Of a stretch of 38,461 bases of DNA, positions 6,671-14,738 are shown piece after piece. The notes below the pieces were generated by a model that saw only the letters and a list, made by a program, of their open reading frames with translations, was not told the origin of the DNA and searched no databases. The translations under genes were made by a program, and so were the position numbers. Origin of the DNA: Candidatus Zhuqueibacterota bacterium. GTDB taxonomy: Bacteria > Zhuqueibacterota > QNDG01 > JABMRT01. The stretch spans positions 1 to 38,461 of the forward strand of contig JABMRT010000131.1 in assembly GCA_013202295.1 (NCBI GenBank). The letters run 5' to 3'. The first letter of the stretch is position 1; each line of letters begins with the position of its first letter.

Positions 6671-8214
6671 CAGTCGAATTCAATCCCCTGAGCCAGGATG
6701 GTTTCTCCACTCCAGTTGATGGTATTGGTTTGTCGCCTCATGTACGCTTTCCATGCATCCGAGCCACTTTCTCTGCCACCCCCCGTTTCTTTCTCACCGC
6801 CGAACGCCAATCCGATCTCTGCACCACTCGTCCCCACATTCACATTCGCGATCCCGCAATCACTGCCGGTTGCGCTCAAGAACTGCTCAGATTCCCGCAA
6901 ATCATTCGTGAATATCGCAGAACTCAATCCCTGCGGTACCCCGTTTTGGATGTCAATTACCTCCTGAATCCCGCCTGAGTATCGAATCAGATAAAGCAGC
7001 GGCGCGAAGGTCTCTTCACACACAATGGGTAAATTGTCATCCACTTCTGCAAGGGCGGGCGTGACATAGCAGTCTCCGGAGTAGGCATCCCCTTCAAGTC
7101 TTTCGGGTTTCTTAAGCAAACGTCCGCCCTGCTTTTCAACCGCTTCGATTGCCGTAAACAGATTGTTTACAGCTGTGGAATCCACGAGTGGCCCCATGAG
7201 ATTCGATTCATTGATAGGATTCCCGATTGTGACCTTGTCATAATATTTTTGGAGGAGATCGCTGAATTCATCATAAATGGAATCCTCAACAATCACACGC
7301 CGTGTTGTAGTACAACGCTGCCCGGCCGTACCAATTGCACCGAAGAGGACGTTCTTTGCAGCAAGCTTCAAATCCGCTTTGGCCGTAACAATAATCGCAT
7401 TGTTCCCGCCCAATTCGAGAATGGTCTTGCCGAGCCGTTTGCCCACGCGCTCTGAAATGCGTTTGCCAATATGCGTGGAACCCGTGTAACTGATCAACTT
7501 CACGCGGGGATCTTCTGTCAGTAAATCCCCGAGCTCAGAACCTTTTCCGGTGATCAATGTGGAAATGGCGCTGGGTAATCCATTCATTTTGAGAACGGAT
7601 TCGAATATTTTCTGACAAGCAATTGCGGTCAGCGGAACCGCACTCGCCGGTTTCCAGAGACACACATCGCCTGCGATCAGAGCGATTGCTAAATTCCAGG
7701 CCCAGACTGCGACGGGAAAGTTAAACGCCGATATAATGCCCACAATACCCAAAGGATGCCACTGCTCATACATACGATGATTCGGCCGTTCGCTGTGCGT
7801 CTGCACCCCGTACAACATGCGGGACTGCCCTACGGCCAGATCACAGATGTCGATCATCTCCTGCACTTCACCCCACCCTTCCTGAATCGACTTGCCCATC
7901 TCGATAGTGACCAGCTTTCCCAGCGCATCCTTTTTATCCCGGAGCGCGTGTCCGAGCTGCCGAACAATCTCGCCCCGCTTGGGTGCCGGAACAGAGCGCC
8001 AAACGCAAAACGCCTCTTCCATTTTTGGAATGAGGCGTTCATAATCTTCAGGACTACCCTGCATCACTTTCGCGATGACCTGCCCGTTAATCGGGCTGAT
8101 TGAGTCGATGGTTTTCCCTGTCCCGAACCACGATTCACCATCCGACACACCGGGATTTTCAGAATTCAAATTAAGGGCTTTCAATACAGCATCCAGCTCC
8201 TCAATCGGTTTCAT
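6670..8214 (-). CDS. ALDH7-family dehydrogenase (alpha-aminoadipate semialdehyde / piperideine-6-carboxylate dehydrogenase)
   Basis: An NAD(P)-dependent aldehyde dehydrogenase of the antiquitin (ALDH7A1/AmaB/Pcd) subfamily. The family oxidises alpha-aminoadipate semialdehyde, formed from lysine, to alpha-aminoadipate. The length of 514 fits. The catalytic residues are Asn165 (ISAFNFPVAVW), Glu267 (ILELGGNNA) and Cys301 (GTAGQRCTTTRR). The subfamily-specific C-terminal run is present: NVGTSGAEIGLAFGG, ETGGGRESGSDAWKAYMRRQ, then TNTINWSG and LAQGIEFD. It is the first gene of the metabolic operon, with AGAGG 6 bp before the ATG. This identity is the strongest clue that the operon deals with lysine and C6 intermediates rather than citrate. 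Other ALDH7 substrates such as betaine aldehyde are known for the animal enzyme, so the substrate is an inference. Confidence 0.92.
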   Translation of the reverse strand: MKPIEELDAVLKALNLNSENPGVSDGESWFGTGKTIDSISPINGQVIAKVMQGSPEDYERLIPKMEEAFCVWRSVPAPKRGEIVRQLGHALRDKKDALGKLVTIEMGKSIQEGWGEVQEMIDICDLAVGQSRMLYGVQTHSERPNHRMYEQWHPLGIVGIISAFNFPVAVWAWNLAIALIAGDVCLWKPASAVPLTAIACQKIFESVLKMNGLPSAISTLITGKGSELGDLLTEDPRVKLISYTGSTHIGKRISERVGKRLGKTILELGGNNAIIVTAKADLKLAAKNVLFGAIGTAGQRCTTTRRVIVEDSIYDEFSDLLQKYYDKVTIGNPINESNLMGPLVDSTAVNNLFTAIEAVEKQGGRLLKKPERLEGDAYSGDCYVTPALAEVDDNLPIVCEETFAPLLYLIRYSGGIQEVIDIQNGVPQGLSSAIFTNDLRESEQFLSATGSDCGIANVNVGTSGAEIGLAFGGEKETGGGRESGSDAWKAYMRRQTNTINWSGETILAQGIEFD

Positions 8215-8515
8215 AATATACCTCTATAGATTAAAAAATATGAATGGATATTAGAAATTTCAAAGTTACCAGGAACTTGCGTGATTCGCTGTCCTCTCCT
8301 TGAATAAATTGGATGACAATAAATCTGGATCATACGTGCAAACTCCCACATCTGAGGTGAGAAAATTCTTTTGGATTACCAATCGAAATATAAAGACCAA
8401 GGCAGGTAAAATCAATGGTAATGTTTTGCGTCTAAACCGATACTTTTCAGATCATTATTACAGCATAATTCATTTTATTAGCTTTTTAAACAATATTCCC
8501 AATTACCAACTTATC
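8215..8515 (-). promoter_or_regulatory. 301-bp leader/promoter region of the ALDH-homocitryl operon
   Basis: No convincing gene lies here. Two sigma70-like candidates face the operon. The distal one has TTGATT (8410-8415) and TATATT (8387-8392) spaced 17 bp, leaving about 165 nt of leader. The proximal one has TTGAAA (8258-8263) and TATTTT (8235-8240), also spaced 17 bp, leaving about 15 nt. The region is AT-rich, so chance matches are likely. An SD-like AGGAGAGG near 8293-8300 has no start codon at a usable distance. I see no match to the lysine riboswitch consensus and no clear terminator for the upstream DUF523 gene. Confidence 0.35.
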
Positions 8516-9073
8516 TCACCACAATAGTCCTTTGACAAAGTCTATCCCTTTCGCATTATAAGGATGTCCTCGCCACAGCTCCGAGACACTCTTTAAAAAC
8601 TTCTGACGTCGATCTGGATCTTTCATCCCCTCTTCATCCTCAATAGGGATGAGTGGGAATCGCCTCATGAACATGCCCGTAAAGATACCACTTTGGGATC
8701 CCACGGATTTCCCTTGTAGATTGTAAATGGGTATATCACGAATGCCACAACTCGGTGATCTGGCCTTAAACACAAATCCGGATAGAATTTCATTTTTAAG
8801 CACATCCAACCGTTTCTCCGCCCATTGCATCATCTGATCAGTATGATCGATTCGCGTCTCGCATGTGATCAAGTGAGGTGCATCTGGGTTGCCCTCAAGT
8901 TGCATGGGTTCCCTTGGAATCGAAAGACCGCAATCCACCTCAGGGCAAATCGACACCCACTCCACAAACAAACCAAGTGTGTCTCTTAAATATCGGTCAA
9001 GCTTGTGCCCGCCGTCATAGCGGACATTCTCACCTAAAAGACACGTGCTGATGCCGAGTTTGGGTTTGTTCAC
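8516..9073 (-). CDS. DUF523 / TudS-like protein
   Basis: A small cysteine-containing protein of the DUF523 family, some members of which (TudS) are [4Fe-4S] enzymes that remove sulfur from thiouracil. The family motifs are ISTCLLGENVRYDGGHK at the N-terminus, CPEVDCGLSIPREPMQL near residues 43-59 and FKARSPSCGI near 102-111. The Cys residues at about 11, 43/48 and 109 are the candidate cluster ligands. At 185 residues it is slightly longer than the usual 145-160, with a basic C-terminal tail. It lacks the DUF1722 half of the YbgA-type fusion. Two GTG codons compete. I prefer the one at 9073 because it overlaps the upstream stop as GTGA and stands 7 bp from AAGG. The one at 9076 adds one residue. 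Confidence 0.85.
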   Translation of the reverse strand: MNKPKLGISTCLLGENVRYDGGHKLDRYLRDTLGLFVEWVSICPEVDCGLSIPREPMQLEGNPDAPHLITCETRIDHTDQMMQWAEKRLDVLKNEILSGFVFKARSPSCGIRDIPIYNLQGKSVGSQSGIFTGMFMRRFPLIPIEDEEGMKDPDRRQKFLKSVSELWRGHPYNAKGIDFVKGLLW

Positions 9074-10569
9074 CACCCCACCTTAATCTGTGCAAAATAC
9101 GAATGCGCTTTTACCATCCGGTCATACGCCATGGCGCCATCCAGTCGTACACGGTTCAGGATATGCACACCCAGCCCGGCGGTCCAGTGCTCATCCGCCA
9201 TTCCGGTACGGAGAGCAATACTGAGTTTATCCTGCCACACACCAAATCGATATTCCGTACCCAGGCCAATCCGTTCTGTAGTCTCTCGATACCGGGTATC
9301 ATTTTCTGCAATGTCCACCCAGTCGAGTGCGATATCCCAGTTGGAAGTAATAGGATGGTTTATACCGATATTTGCGATGAATGGGGTATTCAGAGAAAAC
9401 GGACGAATCGTATTGATCCGGCGATAGGTACTGACAAGCGCAGTGTCGCCTTGTGCATTGGTAATGATATTGCCATCTTCATCCCGATCACGGACAATCT
9501 GCGGAAAACGGAAAGGCGTTACAATCTGATTATCCAAAGATTTCATGGGAAGAATATTTTGGAGAGATGCGCCGATCCGGGTACCAAAGGGCAGTGTGTA
9601 AAGCGCTCCAATATCCGCGGTCAAACCCGTCACATCTGTATTTAAACTGGACCAGGCATTACTCAGAATGGCCTCATAATCTGAAACCGGTACACGATCC
9701 GTGGAAAAGCGTCTGTTCACAAATTTCAGGTTCATGCCCAAGTGAAGATTTTCATTGATCTGAAATCCGCGGCCGACCGAAAGCACCATGTCCACATAGG
9801 CCAGATAAAAGGCCATAGGGAACACCTCATTGGCAAAGCTTTCAGATTCAAAGAGAAAGACATGTGCCAGTGTGCCGAAAATCTGGGCAGCGGCTTTAGC
9901 TGCTTGAAGCGGATTGTCCATATTCTCGGGAATTTCAATTTCCATCAACCGGTCAAGTGTCGGACTCTGCTGTACCATAAACACGGAATGTCCGTAACCA
10001 TAAAGCGAAACGCCCCATTGATCCCACTGCGCCTGAAAAGAGGGAAGCAGTGCAATTGCATGTTTCTGAGGATTTTCCGCGTCTCCGATCACTTCATCAA
10101 AAAGATCCAACGTAAACCGCATTCCCTTTTGAATCGTGTTTAATGCTTCGAACCGATCTTCCAGTGACGCACCCTCGACAAAGAATGCATTCACACCATC
10201 CCATACTTGGTTCAGAGAGAGAGCCTCTTCGAATTCGGTCATGTTATCTGCAAGAAAAAAAGCCGCATTATAGGTCTCTGGCGGCAGATTGGCCATGAAT
10301 CCGAATACCTCAAAAGAACGGTTTGGCTGAGCCAAAAAAGCAGGATTGGCCATCATGGCATTAGCTAAATTTTTACCTGCAACCTGTGTATTGCCCATGC
10401 CAATGGAACGAACATCTTCCAACTGAATCGGATAGCCCAGATCAATGGTTTTTGCCGTCGCTGTTTGTTCTGGCAAAGAGAGATGTCTCGAAAAATAATA
10501 ATTGCTTTGTGAATAAAGCGACGCTGTAACAATGAAAGAAAGTATTAAAACAACCAAGATATTCTTCAT
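9070..10569 (-). CDS. PorV/TraF-like outer-membrane beta-barrel protein
   Basis: A 499-residue exported protein with a signal peptide (MKNILVVLILSFIVTASLYSQ, cleavage near residue 21). The body is rich in alternating aromatic and polar strands and ends in ...YFAQIKVGW, a beta-barrel-like C-terminus. The stretch DVRSIGMGNTQVAGKNLANAMMANPAFLA resembles the N-terminal region of the FadL/PorV-type and TraF_2-type barrels common in FCB bacteria. The exact role (transport, secretion or lipoprotein shuttling) is not readable. I chose ATG 10569 over the GTG one codon earlier because AAGGAG is 7 bp from the ATG. The last four bases overlap the DUF523 start. Confidence 0.75.
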   Translation of the reverse strand: MKNILVVLILSFIVTASLYSQSNYYFSRHLSLPEQTATAKTIDLGYPIQLEDVRSIGMGNTQVAGKNLANAMMANPAFLAQPNRSFEVFGFMANLPPETYNAAFFLADNMTEFEEALSLNQVWDGVNAFFVEGASLEDRFEALNTIQKGMRFTLDLFDEVIGDAENPQKHAIALLPSFQAQWDQWGVSLYGYGHSVFMVQQSPTLDRLMEIEIPENMDNPLQAAKAAAQIFGTLAHVFLFESESFANEVFPMAFYLAYVDMVLSVGRGFQINENLHLGMNLKFVNRRFSTDRVPVSDYEAILSNAWSSLNTDVTGLTADIGALYTLPFGTRIGASLQNILPMKSLDNQIVTPFRFPQIVRDRDEDGNIITNAQGDTALVSTYRRINTIRPFSLNTPFIANIGINHPITSNWDIALDWVDIAENDTRYRETTERIGLGTEYRFGVWQDKLSIALRTGMADEHWTAGLGVHILNRVRLDGAMAYDRMVKAHSYFAQIKVGW

Positions 10570-10641
10570 CACGAGTCTCCTTGTTTATCACAAGTTGGCT
10601 TTTTAATGTATTGAAAATTCAAAAAGGTGTTGTTGTAAATG

Positions 10642-10676
10642 AATATAAACGGATCACATTGAAAATGCAATGTCAA
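10642..10676 (-). promoter_or_regulatory. Candidate promoter with embedded inverted repeat, upstream of the PorV-like gene
   Basis: On the minus strand TTGACA (10671-10676) is followed 23 bp later by TATATT (10642-10647), or 17 bp later by TCCGTTTA, a partial match to the FCB -7 element TAnnTTTG. A perfect inverted repeat ACATTG-n6-CAATGT (10656-10673) lies between the elements, where a repressor could sit. The distance to the ATG is about 70 bp. The same TTGAC-n23-TATATTC layout precedes rmlB. Confidence 0.45.
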
Positions 10677-10804
10677 AATTAGTAGAATTTATACCAACAG
10701 ATGGTCGAGAAGAGTTACTCTCAAAGCAAACGATCCGGCAACCCGGAGTTAATCGGAATGATATCTTTTAATCGTATTAAATGTCGTGTTGCGTGTGGAG
10801 AGTT

Positions 10805-12073
10805 TTACTTAATCACATCCAGCCCGACGTAGGGACGCAGGGGTTCCGGGATAATGATGGTGCCTTCGGCCGTCTGATAGGTTTCGATCAGCGCAATCAG
10901 AAGTCGCGGCAGGGCCAGTCCTGATCCGTTCAGTGTATGAACAAACTGGGGTTTGGCACTCTTGTCCGGCCGATAGCGAATATTCATACGGCGAGCCTGA
11001 AAATCTTCAAAGTTGGAGCAGGAGGATACTTCGAGCCAACGGTCGATACCCGGTGCATATACCTCAATATCATAACATTTGGCCGCCGCGAAAGAAAGAT
11101 CACCCGTAGCCAATGTCATCACACGATAAGGCAAGTTAAAGATTTGAAGGATTTCTTCAGCGTTCTGAACCAGCAATTCTAATTCGTCATAGGAAGTTTC
11201 GGCACGAACAAACTTGACCATTTCCACTTTGTCAAACTGATGGATGCGCATCAGACCGCGCGTATCCGCACCATAGCTGCCTGCTTCGCGGCGGAAACAG
11301 GGCGTATATCCCGTATATTTGATCGGGAGTTTTTCCACGTCAAAGATCTCATCCCTATGCAGATTGGTGATGGGCACTTCGGCCGTGGGGATCATGAAGA
11401 GATCATCTTTCTCAATCCGGTACATGTCTTCTTCAAGCTTCGGCAGCTGGCCCGTGCCTTCCATCATCTCGCGCCGTAAAATAATCGGCACCCAGACCTC
11501 TTTATACCCGTGCTTGCGGACATGGAGATCAATCATAAAATTTATCAGGCTGCGGACAAGCGTCGCGCCAGCCCCTGAAAAAGAAACAAAATTGGAGCCT
11601 GATAGGCGGCTGGCCCGTTCAAAATCAACCACCTCAAGTTCGGGACCCAGATCCCAATGGGCGCGTGGTTCGAAATCAAATGTCGGCTTTTTTCCCCATT
11701 CCCGAACCAGCACATTGTCCCTCTCACTCGTGCCAATGGGGACAGATTCATGCGGGATATTGGGAATCTGCATCTGAATTTCATGAATCCCGGATTCGGC
11801 TGAACGTAATCCTTCATCCAGTTGTTTGATCTGTTCGGAGACATCGCGCATTTTGAGTATATCCTCAGATGCATCCTGACCGGATTTCTTGAGCGTGGCT
11901 ATCTGATCTGAGACTCGATTGCGCTCCGCCTTAAGGTTATCCGCTTTCTGGACGAGTGCCCGGCGTTCTTCATCCAGCTTGAGCAGTTTGTCCAGATCAG
12001 CGTGATCCCGTTTTTGTTTTATTGCTTCTCTGACCTTATCGGAATTTTCGCGTATGAATTTAATATCCAGCAT
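10805..12073 (-). CDS. serS: Seryl-tRNA synthetase
   Basis: A cytoplasmic class II aminoacyl-tRNA synthetase charging tRNA-Ser; 422 residues, the usual length. Residues 1-105 form the charged antiparallel coiled-coil arm that binds the long variable arm of tRNA-Ser. The catalytic core follows with class II motifs. Motif 2 lies in PCFRREAGSYGADTRGLMRI with HQFDKVEM after it. Motif 3 lies in NGSGLALPRLLIALIE near 390-405. It is the last gene after the polysaccharide locus, 70 bp beyond the aminotransferase, and may have its own promoter. The identity is secure. Confidence 0.97.
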   Translation of the reverse strand: MLDIKFIRENSDKVREAIKQKRDHADLDKLLKLDEERRALVQKADNLKAERNRVSDQIATLKKSGQDASEDILKMRDVSEQIKQLDEGLRSAESGIHEIQMQIPNIPHESVPIGTSERDNVLVREWGKKPTFDFEPRAHWDLGPELEVVDFERASRLSGSNFVSFSGAGATLVRSLINFMIDLHVRKHGYKEVWVPIILRREMMEGTGQLPKLEEDMYRIEKDDLFMIPTAEVPITNLHRDEIFDVEKLPIKYTGYTPCFRREAGSYGADTRGLMRIHQFDKVEMVKFVRAETSYDELELLVQNAEEILQIFNLPYRVMTLATGDLSFAAAKCYDIEVYAPGIDRWLEVSSCSNFEDFQARRMNIRYRPDKSAKPQFVHTLNGSGLALPRLLIALIETYQTAEGTIIIPEPLRPYVGLDVIK

Positions 12074-12105
12074 AGTTCAACCTGTTTTACTTTCTAAATT
12101 TGTAC

Positions 12106-12134
12106 ATATTAAGTATAACTTATTTAAAATGCAA
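12106..12134 (-). promoter_or_regulatory. Weak candidate promoter for serS
   Basis: TTGCAT (12129-12134) and TAATAT (12106-12111) are spaced 17 bp in the 70-bp gap before serS. Both are partial matches in AT-rich sequence. It would let serS be expressed independently of the polysaccharide operon. Confidence 0.25.
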
Positions 12135-12143
12135 ATTGGGCTT

Positions 12144-13262
12144 TCAATCCGTCACTTCAAGAATCTTCTCCACAATCCATTCCTGATCCTCTTTCGGCAA
12201 TTCGGGATAAATGGGCAATGCAAATATTTCACGGGACATTCTCTCGGCAATCGGCAGGCTGCCCTCGCCAAATCCCATATCCCTGAAAGCAGGTTGAAGA
12301 TGGAGTGGGATCGGATAATAGACAGCGCATCCGATCTGATGCTTGCGAAGATTATCAAGAACCGCGTCTCGTTTCTCGGTACAGGCACAGTACTGATGAA
12401 ACACATGCGTGTTCGTTTCGGCTGTGATGGGAGTGATCACATTCGAAGATTTAAGGAGTGTATTATACTTCTCGGCACGTTCGCCACGCGCCTTTCCCCA
12501 ATCATCCAGATGACGAAGACGCACTCGTAGAATCGCGGCCTGAAGCGTATCAAGTCGGCTATTCACACCCAGAATGTCATGCTGATATTGTATACGTGAA
12601 CCGTGATTCCGGATCATGCGAAGCTTGTCGGCCAACTTCTCATCAGAGGTCATAATCATGCCGCCATCCCCATAAGCTCCGAGGTTCTTGGATGGGAAAA
12701 AGCTGAGGCATGCCATTTCACCCAGACCACATATCGGACGTCCCTTATAAGTTGCGCCAATTGCCTGCGCTGCATCCTCGATGACAGGGATTCCATGTTT
12801 GGCAGCAATCGCCTGAATGGGATCCATGTCTACAGACTGACCGAATAAATGCACGGGGATGATCGCCTTCGTCTTGTCCGTAATCGCTGCTTCTATCAAA
12901 TCAGGATTGATATTGTAGGTGTCGGGCAGGATATCGACAAACACACATTTCGCACCCAACAATCCGACCACTTCTGCGGTCGCTACAAATGTAAATGGGG
13001 TTGTGATAATCTCGTCACCTGGACCTACTTCCAGGGTCATGAGAGCCATCTGAAGTGCGTCTGTGCCGGAATTGCATCCAATTGCGAACTTGGATTCTGT
13101 GTAGACAGCAATCTCGTCTTCGAGGGCTCGGACATCCGGCCCCATAATAAATTGGCAACTGTCTAATACGGATTGGATGGCGCTGTTGATCTCATCCTTC
13201 ATGGATTGATATTGACCCTTCAGATCAAGCATCGGTATGGGCTTATGAGTTTCGTTTGACAT
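12144..13262 (-). CDS. DegT/DnrJ/EryC1/StrS-family nucleotide-sugar aminotransferase
   Basis: A PLP-dependent aminotransferase that places an amino group on a keto-sugar nucleotide for surface glycans; 372 residues, typical length. The Schiff-base lysine is Lys192 in FFPSKNLGAYGDGG. The PLP-binding Asp163 is in IEDAAQAIGA. The substrate region is FIMGPDVRALE, with GCNSGTDALQMAL (62-74). The start resembles WbpE/WlbC enzymes, which act on UDP-3-keto-GlcNAc uronate. That fits the UDP-HexNAc dehydrogenase in the same locus, but the exact sugar is inferred. AAGGA lies 6 bp before the ATG. It is the last sugar gene of the operon. Confidence 0.9.
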   Translation of the reverse strand: MSNETHKPIPMLDLKGQYQSMKDEINSAIQSVLDSCQFIMGPDVRALEDEIAVYTESKFAIGCNSGTDALQMALMTLEVGPGDEIITTPFTFVATAEVVGLLGAKCVFVDILPDTYNINPDLIEAAITDKTKAIIPVHLFGQSVDMDPIQAIAAKHGIPVIEDAAQAIGATYKGRPICGLGEMACLSFFPSKNLGAYGDGGMIMTSDEKLADKLRMIRNHGSRIQYQHDILGVNSRLDTLQAAILRVRLRHLDDWGKARGERAEKYNTLLKSSNVITPITAETNTHVFHQYCACTEKRDAVLDNLRKHQIGCAVYYPIPLHLQPAFRDMGFGEGSLPIAERMSREIFALPIYPELPKEDQEWIVEKILEVTD

Positions 13263-13328
13263 GTTATATCCTTAATGTTAATGAGTCTTCAAATGGAGCT
13301 TGTCCGCCATAGCTTTAGCGGCGGCAGA

Positions 13329-14729
13329 TTAATGTCCCTTTCCGGCGAGCATCACATAAAGCGTATTCAGAATTATTTTCAAATCCATGCGAAGGGACAT
13401 ATTCTCAAGATAAAAAAGATCGAACTCCAGCTTGTGTTTCACTTGCTCGAGGGATTGATCATACTCCCCCTTGACCTGCGCCCATCCTGTAATTCCGGGA
13501 CGAATACGAAGCCGCCGCGCGTAAAGTGGAAACATCTCCTTCAACTGTTCCACAAAGTAAGGCCGTTCCGGGCGGGGTCCCACAAGAGCCATATCACCCC
13601 GAAGAACATTTATGAGCTGCGGGAACTCATCCAGCCTGAGCTTGCGCATGATACGACCGATCGATGTGATTCGGGGATCGTTTTTACCTGCCCACACCGG
13701 GCCAGAATGTTTTTCCGCATCCTGAACCATAGTGCGGAACTTGATGACTTTAAAAAGTTTTCCGTTTAAACCTACACGCGTTTGTGTATAAAAAATTGGA
13801 CCTTTTGAGGTCAACTTGATGAGCAAGGCCAGTATAAGACCGAAAGGAAGGAAGACCGTTGTACCCAAAAAAGATAGAACAAAATCTCCGGCCCGCTTGA
13901 CTAGTCGCTCCCAAGGCACCATCAATTCCGGCAGGATCTCAATTAGTGGGAATCCATAAATCTGATTGGTGCGTACCTGACCAATAATTAAATCGTAAAG
14001 ATCCGGCACAATCTTGATGCCTACCCCTGTATTATTGCATTGACCGATGATTACTTCGAGCATTTTTTCAGAATGCCCAGGAAGCGCGACTACCACTTCC
14101 TGAACTTGATTGGATTCGATAACCTGATGCAGCAATTCCAGCTGCCCAAGCACGGGAATCTCTTTATAGACACTTCCCTCTTTTATTTCCTTGGATGTCA
14201 CAAATCCGATTACATTGTATCCAAGCGCGGGTGCACTCTGGGCCATGTCCAGCACATCACGGGCTTTCTTTCCCCAACCCACTATGACAGTACGCCGATG
14301 ACCTATACCCTTCTTCAACATCAATCTGTGAACCGATCTGAGGAAAACGCGTCCGCCGCTCACAAAAAAGATCATCATTGCCCAGTATAAAAATATAAAT
14401 ATACGGCTGGTCTGAATCGGAGTAGAGAGATCGTGAGAAATGTCCATGGTGAATACAAAAATCAGTAATGTGCCCACAGTCACCACTTTAATCACATCGA
14501 TGATTTCATCAATTCGGGAGTGAGTGAATTGAATGCGATGTAATCCAAAAAATACAAAAACCACATACCAGCACACAAACAGTATGAGAGAAAGCATTAT
14601 TTTCTCACTCATGTCCGGGATGGACATAAATCCTGCCCTTTGCCGCAACTGACACCACAGGATGAAAGTGAGGTTGATGGTAATGAAATCGATCAGAAGT
14701 AATAGAATTTTTTCGATGTGCTTGGACAT
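13329..14729 (-). CDS. Polyprenyl-phosphate hexose-1-phosphate transferase (WbaP-like)
   Basis: The initiating enzyme of repeat-unit assembly: it transfers a sugar-1-phosphate from a nucleotide sugar to undecaprenyl phosphate at the inner membrane. It has 466 residues. The N-terminal part has about four membrane helices within residues 8-125. A central Rossmann-like CoA_binding_3 region has [17 protein letters not shown] (145-161). A fifth hydrophobic segment (about 278-300) leads into the bacterial sugar transferase domain with [37 protein letters not shown] and [16 protein letters not shown]. The C-terminal motifs are diagnostic for PF02397. Which sugar is used cannot be read off. Confidence 0.93.
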   Translation of the reverse strand: MSKHIEKILLLLIDFITINLTFILWCQLRQRAGFMSIPDMSEKIMLSLILFVCWYVVFVFFGLHRIQFTHSRIDEIIDVIKVVTVGTLLIFVFTMDISHDLSTPIQTSRIFIFLYWAMMIFFVSGGRVFLRSVHRLMLKKGIGHRRTVIVGWGKKARDVLDMAQSAPALGYNVIGFVTSKEIKEGSVYKEIPVLGQLELLHQVIESNQVQEVVVALPGHSEKMLEVIIGQCNNTGVGIKIVPDLYDLIIGQVRTNQIYGFPLIEILPELMVPWERLVKRAGDFVLSFLGTTVFLPFGLILALLIKLTSKGPIFYTQTRVGLNGKLFKVIKFRTMVQDAEKHSGPVWAGKNDPRITSIGRIMRKLRLDEFPQLINVLRGDMALVGPRPERPYFVEQLKEMFPLYARRLRIRPGITGWAQVKGEYDQSLEQVKHKLEFDLFYLENMSLRMDLKIILNTLYVMLAGKGH

Positions 14730-14738
14730 AGTTAAAAT

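Noticed and set aside
8300-8527. 75-codon plus-strand open frame in the ALDH upstream gap
   Set aside because: Starts with TTG, no ribosome-binding site, low-complexity AT-rich composition and no family resemblance.
10728-10750. Small hairpin TCCGG-CAAC-CCGGA downstream of serS as a terminator
   Set aside because: The stem is only 5 bp and no T-run follows on either strand.
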